From the NCBI RefSeq assembly GCF_001940455.1, contig NZ_MKQR01000003.1, positions 43,744-77,547 of the forward strand: DNA of 33,804 nt, in the 5' to 3' direction. Shown piece after piece: positions 1 through 6,814 of the stretch (the stretch's first letter is position 1; each line of letters starts with the position of its first letter). This stretch comes from Actinokineospora bangkokensis. GTDB lineage: Bacteria > Actinomycetota > Actinomycetes > Mycobacteriales > Pseudonocardiaceae. The position numbers and the translations under genes are program-made. The notes below the pieces were generated by a model, which was given only the letters and a program-made list of their open reading frames with translations, had not been told where the DNA came from and did no database searches.

Positions 1-2
1 CC

Positions 3-815
3 ACCCCCGCCGCCGCGCCGCCCCCCACCAGCCCCGTCCCGCCGGGAGCCCCCGTGACCACCCCCGCCTGCCCGGCCGGCGGCTTCGACTGCGACCTCCA
101 GGCCCGCATCCAGGCCGCCGACCGCTACGCCGCCACCCGCCCCGGCACCGTCGGCATCGTCCTGCGCGACCGCACCACCGGCGCGGTCTGGCGCAACGCC
201 CACGCCGAGGACCCCACCTGGACCGCCTCCACGATCAAGCTCGCCATGGTCGTCGACCTCCTGCGCCGCTCCCGCGCGGGCCAGGTCCACCTCACCCCCG
301 CCGACCGCACCGCCATCAAGGCCATGCTCCACAGCTCCGACGACGACGCGGCCACGACCCTGTGGTCCAAGTACGGCGGCCCGGACCACACCGCCTGGAA
401 CAAGGCCTTCCCCGCCTACGGCCTGACCTCCCTGCAACCGCAGAAGGGCTACAGCAAGGTCTACCCGTACTGGGGCTTCCAGAAGTGCACCACCGCCGAC
501 CTCGACCGCCTCATGACCTACGTCCTGGAGAAGGTCCCCACCGACGACCGGGCCTTCATCGTCTCCGCCATGCGCACCGTCGCCCCCAACCAGCAGTGGG
601 GCGTCTGGGGCGCGGGCAAGCCCGCCACCCCCGGCAACAAGGACGGCTGGTCAGAAGAAGACGGCGGCTGGGTCATGAACACCGTCGGCTTCGTCGGCCC
701 CGGCGAGCGCTACACCCTCGCCATCATGAACAACCTCCGCGGCGCGGGCGGTTACGACGAGGGCCAAACCACCGACACCGAGATCGCCCGCATCCTCTTC
801 AACGGCCGCTTCTAG
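3..815 (+). CDS. Class A beta-lactamase-like serine hydrolase, 5' end outside the window
   Basis: This is a secreted or envelope serine hydrolase of the penicillin-binding/class A beta-lactamase fold. Counting from the GTG at position 54, the Ser-x-x-Lys motif is STIK (S59, K62), an SxN-like element reads SDD (residues 95-97), and a KDG triad near residue 196 stands where KTG is usual. The frame is open to the left edge and reads a Pro/Ala/Thr-rich stretch before the GTG, typical of the linker after a signal peptide or lipobox. The true start is therefore probably upstream of the window and the GTG at 54 is likely internal. The Asn of SxN and the Thr of KTG are both replaced, so classical beta-lactamase activity is doubtful. 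A D-Ala-D-Ala peptidase-like role or an unassigned hydrolase fits as well. The family call is firm and the substrate unknown. Confidence 0.8.
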   Translation, partial: TPAAAPPPTSPVPPGAPVTTPACPAGGFDCDLQARIQAADRYAATRPGTVGIVLRDRTTGAVWRNAHAEDPTWTASTIKLAMVVDLLRRSRAGQVHLTPADRTAIKAMLHSSDDDAATTLWSKYGGPDHTAWNKAFPAYGLTSLQPQKGYSKVYPYWGFQKCTTADLDRLMTYVLEKVPTDDRAFIVSAMRTVAPNQQWGVWGAGKPATPGNKDGWSEEDGGWVMNTVGFVGPGERYTLAIMNNLRGAGGYDEGQTTDTEIARILFNGRF

Positions 816-842
816 CCCACCCCGCCGTGCCACGATCCGTGG

Positions 843-1898
843 GTGATCCAGGACGTGCTGCACCAGATCCTCGCGCTGCAACCCGACTTCAACCCCGCCC
901 AGACCCCGGAGATGCTCAACCGAGGCCGCCTGATCCACGACGACCTCGGCGCCTGGCTCGCCTCGCAGCTACCGGACCTGACCAGCCCCACCCTGCCTGA
1001 CCTGGCCGTCAACACCAGCGACGGCGTCGGGCTGCGCACCGAGATCCCCTGGGCCCGGGTCCACTCGGAGGCCCGCTCCCCCCGAGCCACCGACGGCTGG
1101 TACGTCGTCTACCTCTTCGACGCACCGGGCACGGCGGTGTACCTGACCCTGATGCAGGGCACGACCGAGTGGTCGAACAACACCGCCCGAACGCGACCTC
1201 TCACCGAACTGGCGGCCAGTTCCGCCCGCGCCCGTACAGCGCTCGCGTCCTCCTTCGAGTCCCGCCCAGACCTCCTCATGACCATCGACCTGCGGGGCAA
1301 AGCCAGCAAGCGGGCCAAGGGCTACCAGGCAGGCACCGTCGCCGCCTTCCGGTACCCGCGCGAGGCCATCCCCGCCGAGGACGTCCTGGTCGCTGACCTG
1401 CGGTACCTCGTCCGGGTCCTCGACCGCCTCCACACCCTCTTCGACACCCCGCCCGAGGTAGTCGAAGCCCTGGAGGTGGCCGACCGCACCGCCGGTAGGC
1501 GCGCCCGCGGCCAGGGCACCGGCTTGACCACAGCCGAGAAGCTGGCCGTCGAGCGCCGCGCCGTCAACGAGGCCACGGCGTACCTGGAGGGGGAGGGCTA
1601 CACAGTCGTCGACGTCGGCGCCACCCAGTCCTACGACCTCGACGCCCGCCGCGGCGACGAGCACCTGTTCGTCGAGGTCAAGGGCACGACGTCAGCGGGG
1701 GAGGAGGTCATCCTGACCCGCGCCGAGGTCGAGCTCAACGCCCGCGAACACCCCAACACCATGCTGGTCGTCGTCTCGGAGATCGCCCTGGACCGCTCGG
1801 GCCCCACCGCCACCGGCGGCCACCTGCGGGTCCACCACCCCTGGCTGGTCGACCCGTCCGCCCTGACCCCGATCTCGTACCGCTACCGAACACCCTGA
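843..1898 (+). CDS. McrB N-terminal-like (DUF3578) plus DUF3883 domain protein
   Basis: This 351-residue protein has two recognisable parts. Residues about 15-190 resemble DUF3578, the N-terminal DNA-reading domain of McrB-type proteins, including the pattern WYVVYLFDA and the following LMQGTTEW. Residues about 235-340 resemble DUF3883, a PD-(D/E)xK nuclease-like fold: YDLDA followed by FVEVKGT supplies the acidic residue and the E-x-K signature. No ATPase/GTPase motor or methyltransferase lies beside it, so this is not a complete Mcr system. A reader joined to a nuclease-like domain suggests recognition of modified DNA, defence or repair, but that is inference. It starts with GTG 27 bases after the hydrolase stop, and its stop lies 16 bases from the end of the convergent Lrp-type gene. 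Confidence 0.75.
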   Translation: MIQDVLHQILALQPDFNPAQTPEMLNRGRLIHDDLGAWLASQLPDLTSPTLPDLAVNTSDGVGLRTEIPWARVHSEARSPRATDGWYVVYLFDAPGTAVYLTLMQGTTEWSNNTARTRPLTELAASSARARTALASSFESRPDLLMTIDLRGKASKRAKGYQAGTVAAFRYPREAIPAEDVLVADLRYLVRVLDRLHTLFDTPPEVVEALEVADRTAGRRARGQGTGLTTAEKLAVERRAVNEATAYLEGEGYTVVDVGATQSYDLDARRGDEHLFVEVKGTTSAGEEVILTRAEVELNAREHPNTMLVVVSEIALDRSGPTATGGHLRVHHPWLVDPSALTPISYRYRTP

Positions 1899-1914
1899 TT
1901 GGGGTTTGTGCGCG

Positions 1915-2199
1915 TCAGCCCTCGTCAACGCCGATGTCGAAGGCGGCGTCAGTGTCGCGCTTGGAGTAGGCCCGGAAGGCGATGTGGGTGTCGGTGTCGA
2001 GCACCCCCGGCACCTTGCTGATCGACCCGGGGATCAACCGCGCCAGCTCCTCGTGCTCGCCCACCCGCACGACCGCCACCAGGTCAACGTCCCCCGCGCA
2101 GGAGTACACCTCCGCCACCCCGGGGATGTCGGCGATGGCCTGCGCGGTCTCCGGGATGCTGTCGGTCGCGGCCCGCACCAGCACGATCGCGGTGATCAT
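1915..2199 (-). CDS. Standalone Lrp/AsnC ligand-binding (RAM) domain protein
   Basis: This 94-residue protein consists only of the alpha/beta effector-binding domain of the Lrp/AsnC family. The run AIADIPGVAEVYSCAGDVDL is the typical strand-turn-strand of this fold, and the helix-turn-helix normally preceding it is absent. Such proteins assemble into oligomers that can bind amino acids or other small molecules and may join full-length Lrp proteins to tune them. The ATG start follows a G-rich AGGGGGCGGGG run that can act as ribosome binding site. It diverges from the YbaB-like gene with 88 bases between the starts. The ligand and any partner cannot be told from the sequence. Confidence 0.85.
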   Translation of the reverse strand: MITAIVLVRAATDSIPETAQAIADIPGVAEVYSCAGDVDLVAVVRVGEHEELARLIPGSISKVPGVLDTDTHIAFRAYSKRDTDAAFDIGVDEG

Positions 2200-2287
2200 C
2201 CCCGCCCCCTATCCCTCGGTCGACGGGTCCACCCTAGAGCACCCCACCGCTACGCTCTCCCCAGCGCCACCCAGGAAGGACGCCCCC

Positions 2288-2713
2288 ATGCAAACCCCGG
2301 ACGAGTGGCTCGCGGACTTCGAGGCCAAGGTCGCCGACCTCCAGCAGAAGGCCACCGACTTCAAGAACAACATCGAAGCCGCAGGCACCACCGAACGCTC
2401 CCCCGACGGCACCGTCACCGTGACCGTCGCCCCCAGCGGAGCCCTCCTGGACCTCCACCTCACCCCCGAGGCCATGGCCAAGACCGCCGAAGCCCTCCGG
2501 GACCAGATCCTCACCGCCACCCGCACCGCCCGCCAACGAGCCGCCCAAGAAGTAGCCACGGCCTTCACCCCCCTCGGCGGCACCAGCGACATCGTCCAGC
2601 GCATCCCCACCCCGGACGAAGCACCCCAGCAGACCCCGCCCAAGCCCACCCCGCGCGACGAGACCGACTACAGCGACACCGGCATCTACCGCGACGAAGA
2701 CCGCCGCTGGTGA
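2288..2713 (+). CDS. YbaB/EbfC family DNA-binding-like protein
   Basis: This 141-residue protein has the YbaB/EbfC pattern: an N-terminal coiled helix (WLADFEAKVADLQQKATDFK), a central beta region (DGTVTVTVAPSGALLDLHL) and a second helix rich in Arg, Gln and Ala, followed by a Pro-rich, acidic tail. YbaB proteins are small dimeric nucleoid-associated proteins; actinobacterial versions are common beside T7SS genes. The start at 2288 is chosen because AGGAAGGA sits seven bases upstream; the frame is open further upstream, but that part overlaps the divergent Lrp-type gene and does not look coding. A second YbaB-like gene lies inside the T7SS region at 25462-25833. Confidence 0.8.
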   Translation: MQTPDEWLADFEAKVADLQQKATDFKNNIEAAGTTERSPDGTVTVTVAPSGALLDLHLTPEAMAKTAEALRDQILTATRTARQRAAQEVATAFTPLGGTSDIVQRIPTPDEAPQQTPPKPTPRDETDYSDTGIYRDEDRRW

Positions 2714-2743
2714 GCCCCCGCCAAGCCCCTCGGCAGCGTCCGG

Positions 2744-2749
2744 TATGCT
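2744..2749 (+). promoter_or_regulatory. Candidate -10 element for tRNA-Leu
   Basis: TATGCT lies 30 bases before the mature tRNA 5' end, a reasonable distance for a stable RNA promoter with a short leader. No good -35 hexamer is visible 16-18 bases upstream, so this is only a candidate. Confidence 0.3.
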
Positions 2750-2761
2750 TCAGTCCGCACC

Positions 2762-2777
2762 GCGAGGGCAACCTCGC
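2762..2777 (+). other. GCAA-tetraloop hairpin just before tRNA-Leu
   Basis: GCGAGG, GCAA, CCTCGC forms a perfect 6-bp stem closed by a GNRA tetraloop. It ends two bases before the mature tRNA 5' end. It could be a processing feature of the tRNA leader or a weak terminator for the YbaB-like gene; there is no U-tract. Confidence 0.45.
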
Positions 2778-2779
2778 AA

Positions 2780-2863
2780 GTCCGGGTGGCGGAATGGCAG
2801 ACGCGCTAGCTTGAGGTGCTAGTGCCCTTAACGGGCGTGGGGGTTCAAGTCCCCCCTCGGACA
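2780..2863 (+). tRNA. tRNA-Leu, anticodon GAG
   Basis: The 84-base gene folds as a class II tRNA. The acceptor stem is GTCCGGG with CTCGGAC (one G-T pair) and discriminator A at 2863. The anticodon stem is CTAGC/GCTAG with loop TTGAGGT, giving anticodon GAG. The long variable arm has a GCCC/GGGC stem, and the T arm is GGGGG/CCCCC around TTCAAGT (2839-2855). The 3' CCA is not encoded; CAC follows. The T loop is overlapped on the other strand by the stop codon of a decayed recombinase frame. Confidence 0.97.
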
Positions 2864-3243
2864 CACGCACTGGCTACACGAGAGCAGGCCATCACATTGA
2901 TGGCCTGCTCTTCTCCTTGGTAGACCATGTTCACGTCGAGCGCCCGGTAGACCCGGTTGAGCGCTGGTGGCTTGCGTTCGTCCAGCGTGCGGGCGATGTC
3001 CCCGAGTGAGTCGATCATGGCGTGGACCTCGGCGGGGTCGATGGTGTCGCCGTGGCGGTGGTGGTCGATCTCGGCTTAAGCGGCCAAGCGCTCGGCCTGG
3101 GCTTGGTTGATGGGGTCAACCAGGGCTGAGGGGTCCACTTCGGCGGTGATGGCGTCGTGGAGGATGCGCAGCTTGCTTTCGGCTTCTGTCTTGCGTGCCT
3201 TGGCATTCGCCACATTCGGGAGATCGCGGTGTCGGCTCAGCGG
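2845..3243 (-). pseudogene. C-terminal relic of a large serine recombinase/integrase
   Basis: One minus-strand frame reads about 130 codons that look like the C-terminal coiled-coil of large serine recombinases: an Ala/Lys/Glu-rich helix (ANAKARKTEAESKLRILHDA), then VDPSALVDPINQAQAERLAA, and an end reading LNRVYRALDVNMVYQ, which resembles the usual terminal Y-x-x-L/Y strand. An in-frame TAA at 3076-3078 interrupts it and another in-frame stop lies at 3244-3246. The catalytic domain and zinc ribbon are missing. The frame runs out of the element into tRNA-Leu and stops at a TGA in the T loop (2845-2847). This is most simply the remains of an integrated element whose integrase end sat next to the tRNA. 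The family is recognised from pattern alone. Confidence 0.7.
2881..2915 (+). terminator. Intrinsic terminator after tRNA-Leu
   Basis: GAGCAGGCCATCA (2882-2894) and TGATGGCCTGCTC (2898-2910) form a perfect 13-bp stem around CAT, followed by TTCTCCTT. The flanking A/T pair extends it to 14 bp. It begins 18 bases after the tRNA. The same bases are coding in the recombinase relic frame. Confidence 0.85.
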
Positions 3244-3505
3244 TCATGGGGGACTCGGTTCGTGGGCCGCCGGTGTTGGCTGGGTGGATGCGGTCTGACC
3301 AGGGTCATGGTGCCGAGGCCCGCACGGGGTGGGGTTGTTTCAAAAAGGGGAGCTTTGTCGGTGGGGTTCTGGCATGATCGGGGGTGGCTCGCCTGGGGGC
3401 GAACGGATCACTGGGGATCTACGACTTTCTTGTCGGCCGGAGCCGGTCGGCGGTTTCTGCTTGCCCTCGTCGAGCCGCTTCTGATTCCTTCGGATGGGAT
3501 GGGGA

Positions 3506-4060
3506 ATGATGCGGAGAACGGTGAAGGGTGCCTTCTTGGGCGTGCTCGCGGCGATGTCGGTTGCGGGGGCTGTGCCTGCGGCGGCGGCTGGTGCGGAGGG
3601 GCACACCGCGGTCATGGACGGGAAGTCGGTCGACCTGTCGCGGGGGTGGGGTGAGGCGCAGACGTGCGTGGTGCGGTCGGAGTCCGCGCAGGTCACGCAC
3701 ACTGTCTGCTACCGGTCGGCGGGTGAGGCGGATGCGGCGCTGGGGGTGCCGGCGGGTGCGCAGGGGGTCTCGTCGATCCTCGACTGCCCGTCCGGGTGGC
3801 TGTGCCTGTGGGAGAACGAGTACGGCGGCGGGCGGCGGTTGCTCTTCAGCGACGAGTACGGGCACGACTTGGCGCAGTGGGACTTCGCGTACAAGACGTC
3901 GTCGTTCTTCAACATGCAGGACGGGCCGCCGATCTGCACGTCGGCGGATGACCCGGGTGAGCTGTGGGACTTCCAGTACTACAGCCTGAGGTTGGACCCG
4001 TGCGCTGGTCAGAACACCATGGGGGCGTGGAACGACCGCGCCACCAGGGTGTTCGGCTGA
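3506..4060 (+). CDS. Secreted peptidase inhibitor I36/beta-gamma-crystallin-like protein
   Basis: The product begins with a clear Sec signal peptide: MMRRT, a hydrophobic Ala/Val/Leu core and an Ala-rich cleavage region near residue 28. The mature part contains CPSGWLCLWENEYGGGRR and later SSFFN, the cysteine-bracketed Greek-key pattern of the I36 (Streptomyces metalloproteinase inhibitor) family. Additional cysteines (CVV, CYR, ICTS, DPCA) suggest several disulfides outside the cell. The start is taken at 3506 because the preceding in-frame ATG at 3494 adds four residues before the basic N-region; ATG 3509 is equally possible. The 262 bases between the recombinase relic and this gene hold nothing I can identify. 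Inhibition of a particular protease cannot be claimed. Confidence 0.75.
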   Translation: MMRRTVKGAFLGVLAAMSVAGAVPAAAAGAEGHTAVMDGKSVDLSRGWGEAQTCVVRSESAQVTHTVCYRSAGEADAALGVPAGAQGVSSILDCPSGWLCLWENEYGGGRRLLFSDEYGHDLAQWDFAYKTSSFFNMQDGPPICTSADDPGELWDFQYYSLRLDPCAGQNTMGAWNDRATRVFG

Positions 4061-4064
4061 CCGG

Positions 4065-4099
4065 TGGTGGTGGCGCCGCGGGCTGCGGCGCCACCACCG
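4065..4099. terminator. Bidirectional terminator hairpin between convergent genes
   Basis: GGTGGTGGCGCCG (4066-4078) pairs perfectly with CGGCGCCACCACC (4086-4098), with one further C-G pair closing a five-base loop. It lies between the stops of the convergent inhibitor gene and the CU044_5270-type gene. There is no strong T-tract on either side. Confidence 0.7.
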
Positions 4100-4103
4100 T
4101 TCG

Positions 4104-5081
4104 TCACTGGAACTCGGCGCGCACGTAGGTCTCGTACTCGACCACGGCGGGGATGGTGACGTTCAGCTTGCCTGCGGCGGAGGTCAGCATCTCTTCGTTG
4201 CCCAGGATCACGCCCGTGTCCGGGGCGATGAGAAGGGTGTAGCGGGCGGGGAGGCCGCCGTAGGCGGAGTCGAGGGAGAACGCGTCGGCGGTGCGGCCGG
4301 TGCGGTCGGTGGTTGTGCCCTGGTAGGTGATGTCGGGGAGTTGGGCCAGCAGGTTCAGGGCGGCGGCTCGCTCGGTCGGGGTGAGGACTCGGTCCCTGAG
4401 CAGGTCTTGGAGGGCGACGAGGGTCTTGACCGGGCCGATGGCGTCAGGCGGGTTCGGGCGGTGGAGGTACTGGGCGAGGGCATCGGGGTCGATCGGCGGC
4501 CTGCCCGTGCCGAAGGCGGAGGGGCGCTCGCCCGGGCCCCACGAGTCGGTGTCGGTGCTGGTGGTGGGGCCGTCCCACTCGGCTCGGTCGGCATCGTTGC
4601 GGAACTCGGGTTCGGCCTGTTCCGACTCTGCGCGGCCGGAGCCGTCGGGGTTCGCCCACGTGCGGTGGATCTCCGGGACGACGGCGGACACCGTGTTGTC
4701 CTCGGAGGTCTGGCTGTTGAGGTACCAGGCGCGCAGTTCGATGTACTCGGTGGTGCCGGTGGGCTGGGGCACACCGGACGTGCGTGCTCGTTGGGCCAGT
4801 TCGGTGAGGCGCTGGGCTGCGGGGGTCGCGGTGGCGGGCGCGGTGATGACCAGGGGGGCTGGGGTGGCGGCTGTTCCCTGGGGAGTGGTGGGGCCTGCGG
4901 CCTGGTAGGCGAGCAGGCCGACGACCGCGGCGGTCACGGTGGCCCCGGCCAGGAGCCAGCGGCCGCGGGAGGGGGCGCTGCGCTCGAACGCGGGGCGGGG
5001 CGGCAGCGGTGGTGGTTGCACGGCGGGTTCGTCGCGCATCGGGTCGAGGGGGCCGAGGAGGTCCTGGATCCGGGTTCGCAT
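4104..5081 (-). CDS. CU044_5270-type membrane protein, probable ECF sigma partner
   Basis: The 325-residue protein has a cytoplasmic N-terminus of about 45 residues (MRTRIQDLLGPLDP...), one transmembrane helix near residues 45-65 (GRWLLAGATVTAAVVGLLAY), an Ala/Pro/Thr linker and a large external domain with several Trp and Tyr residues. This matches the actinobacterial CU044_5270 family, which is usually encoded directly after an ECF sigma factor. Its ATG shares one base with the stop of the sigma gene (TGATG), so translation is coupled. By position it could be an anti-sigma or signal-sensing partner, but no zinc-binding HxxxCxxC anti-sigma motif is present and the mechanism is not established here. 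Confidence 0.75.
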   Translation of the reverse strand: MRTRIQDLLGPLDPMRDEPAVQPPPLPPRPAFERSAPSRGRWLLAGATVTAAVVGLLAYQAAGPTTPQGTAATPAPLVITAPATATPAAQRLTELAQRARTSGVPQPTGTTEYIELRAWYLNSQTSEDNTVSAVVPEIHRTWANPDGSGRAESEQAEPEFRNDADRAEWDGPTTSTDTDSWGPGERPSAFGTGRPPIDPDALAQYLHRPNPPDAIGPVKTLVALQDLLRDRVLTPTERAAALNLLAQLPDITYQGTTTDRTGRTADAFSLDSAYGGLPARYTLLIAPDTGVILGNEEMLTSAAGKLNVTIPAVVEYETYVRAEFQ

Positions 5082-5605
5082 CAGTGCACTCCCTGCTCGA
5101 TCGGGGTGGTGGCGGGGCGGTCCAGCGCCCGGGCGAGGCGCTTGCCCGCTCGGGAGATGCGCATGGCGGCCGTGGTCCTGGCGCAGCCGAGGGCCACGGC
5201 GACCTCGGCGGTGGTCAGCTGCTCCCAGGCCACCAGGCGCAGGACCTCCTGGTCCCGCTCGGGCAGCGTGTCGAACGCCTGGGCCACGGTCAGCCGGTCC
5301 ACGACCGCCGCCGGGGTGTCCGGGGGTGGTGCGTCTGCGAGGGTGCCGACGCGGTGGGCCAGCTGGTCGGCGCGGCGGGCCCGGCGGAACTCGTTGGCCA
5401 GCACGAGCCGGGCGACGCCGTAGAGCCAGGGCAGCACGCGGTGCGCCGCCGGGAGCTCGTCGTGCCTGCGCCACGCGACCACGAACACCTCGGCGGTCGC
5501 GTCGTCCACCTCCGCCGCCGCGAGCCTGCGGCCGAGGAAGCGGCGGACGGCGTCGTGGTGGTGGCGGTAGATCCGGTCGAACGCGTCGTGCTGGTCGTCG
5601 GCCAT
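5081..5605 (-). CDS. ECF family RNA polymerase sigma factor
   Basis: This 174-residue protein has a sigma-70 region 2 (FDRIYRHHHDAVRRFLGRRL, then DDATAEVFVVAWRR; residues about 8-75) and a region 4 helix-turn-helix (LPERDQEVLRLVAWEQL, then TTAEVAVALGCARTTAAMRI; residues about 110-160). It directs RNA polymerase to a specific promoter set. The ATG at 5605 is chosen because AGGAGG lies five bases upstream; a GTG two codons earlier overlaps that ribosome binding site. It is coupled to the membrane protein gene that follows. TGACAG occurs twice upstream of the start, but I cannot assign a promoter with confidence. Confidence 0.9.
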   Translation of the reverse strand: MADDQHDAFDRIYRHHHDAVRRFLGRRLAAAEVDDATAEVFVVAWRRHDELPAAHRVLPWLYGVARLVLANEFRRARRADQLAHRVGTLADAPPPDTPAAVVDRLTVAQAFDTLPERDQEVLRLVAWEQLTTAEVAVALGCARTTAAMRISRAGKRLARALDRPATTPIEQGVH

Positions 5606-5658
5606 GCCCACCTCCTGTCACCCCGCTTGTGTCCGGCACCCCGCGAACTGTCACACGA

Positions 5659-6117
5659 TCAGCGGGAGCGGCGGGCACGTGGTCTGCGGCGGGCGAGTTC
5701 GTGGATGCGCTCGGCGGCTGCTTCGGGGTCCTCGTGCTCCCAGACGCGGAGGACCAGCCAGCCTGCGGTGGTGAGGGTCGCGTCGGTGTCCTGGTCGCGG
5801 AGGCGGATGCCGCGGAGTTTCAGGCGCCACCAGGTGCGGTTCGCCTGCGGGAGGTGGCCGTGGAGGGGGCAGGAGTGCCAGAAGCAGCCGTCGACGAACA
5901 CGGCCACGCGGGGGCCTCGGAGCAGGATGTCGACGCGCCTGCGGCGGTTGGTGCCGGGTGGGGTGTGGTCGACCAGGAACCGGAGGCCGCGGCGGTGGAG
6001 GGCGCTGCGGAGGGCGAGTTCGGGGCGGGTGCCGGTGCGCTTGGTGCGGCGCATGACCGCCGCGGCTGCCGGGGTCGAGGCCGGTGGGGGAGCGCCTGGG
6101 TCGAGGAAGCGGTACAT
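5659..6117 (-). CDS. vsr: Vsr-type very short patch repair endonuclease
   Basis: The 152-residue protein matches the Vsr DNA mismatch endonuclease family over its length: MRRTKRTGTRPELALRSALH, RRVDILLRGPRVAVFVDGCF, WHSCPLHGHLP, paired Trp before KL, then RD and VWEHE. The Asp of VDIL and the Asp/Phe/Trp/His cluster in VDGCFWHSC are the catalytic and metal/zinc positions of the family. Vsr nicks next to T:G mismatches arising from deamination of 5-methylcytosine and usually travels with a cytosine-5 methyltransferase. No methyltransferase is in the window. It starts 36 bases after the response regulator stop on the same strand and lacks a good ribosome binding site, so it may be read at the end of the eccE operon. 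Confidence 0.9.
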   Translation of the reverse strand: MYRFLDPGAPPPASTPAAAAVMRRTKRTGTRPELALRSALHRRGLRFLVDHTPPGTNRRRRVDILLRGPRVAVFVDGCFWHSCPLHGHLPQANRTWWRLKLRGIRLRDQDTDATLTTAGWLVLRVWEHEDPEAAAERIHELARRRPRARRSR

Positions 6118-6153
6118 GCGAGGAGGGTCTCGCCGGTGGCCGACAGAAAGCCG

Positions 6154-6813
6154 TCAGGCGGGGGTGATCTGGTAGCCGACGCCGCGGAGGGTGTGGATCA
6201 TCGGGGGGTCGTGGAGCTTGCGGCGGAGTTGTTTGATGACCACGTCCAGGACGTTGGAGCCGGGGTCGACCTGGGCGTCCCAGGCGGTGGTGGTGAGGGT
6301 GGTGCGGGGGACGGGGGTGCCCTGGTGGGTGACCAGCAGGGTGAGGACGGCGAACTCCTTGGCGGTGAGGGTCAGCAGGACGCCTGCGCGGCGGGCCTGG
6401 TGGCGGGCGGTGTCGACTTCGAGGTCGCCGCAGTGCAGGACCGGGGGGTGGTGGGGGACGGCTCGGAGGCAGAGGCGGCGGACGCGGGCGATGAGCTCTT
6501 CGAGGGAGAAGGGCTTGACCACGTAGTCGTCGCCGTGTTCCAGGCCCGCGATGCGGTCGGTGACGGAGTCGCGGGCGGTGAGGAAGAGGACGGGGACCGG
6601 GGGGCGGTGGCGGCGGACGTAGTCCAGGGCGTCGCCCGCGGGGAGCATGCGGTCGAAGACGGCGCAGTCGTAGGTGTTGACGTGGAGGGCTTCGTCGGCC
6701 TGGGGGAGGTCGGGGGCGGCGTCGACGGCGAAGCCCGCGCCGCGCAGGGCCGTCGTCACCGCCAGCAGGAGGTTCTCGTCGTCCTCGGTGACCAGTACCC
6801 GCACCCCGCGCAC
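6154..6813 (-). CDS. OmpR/PhoB-type response regulator without adjacent kinase
   Basis: The 219-residue protein has a receiver domain (acidic pair D11/D12, phospho-acceptor D54 in AVFDRMLP, Thr in FLTARDS, Lys in VVKPF) and a C-terminal winged helix (residues about 125-217: LTAKEFAVLTLLV, VLDVVIKQLRRKLHDP, IHTLRGVGYQI). It begins with GTG one base after the stop of the AAA+ ATPase gene, so it is the fourth gene of the leftward eccE operon. There is no histidine kinase next to it. It is strikingly similar to the regulator at 10551-11228. In the alpha4-beta5 turn it reads EHGDDYVVKPF, one residue shorter than the paralogue's EHGGDDYLVKPF. Confidence 0.92.
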   Translation of the reverse strand: MRGVRVLVTEDDENLLLAVTTALRGAGFAVDAAPDLPQADEALHVNTYDCAVFDRMLPAGDALDYVRRHRPPVPVLFLTARDSVTDRIAGLEHGDDYVVKPFSLEELIARVRRLCLRAVPHHPPVLHCGDLEVDTARHQARRAGVLLTLTAKEFAVLTLLVTHQGTPVPRTTLTTTAWDAQVDPGSNVLDVVIKQLRRKLHDPPMIHTLRGVGYQITPA

Positions 6814-6814
6814 A

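Noticed and set aside
3015..3215. A 66-codon minus-strand frame beginning MWRMPRHARQ
   Set aside because: It is out of frame with the recombinase-like translation and has no sensible composition; the relic frame explains the region better.
5603..5611. GTG at 5611 as start of the ECF sigma gene
   Set aside because: It overlaps the AGGAGG ribosome binding site that is correctly spaced for the ATG at 5605.
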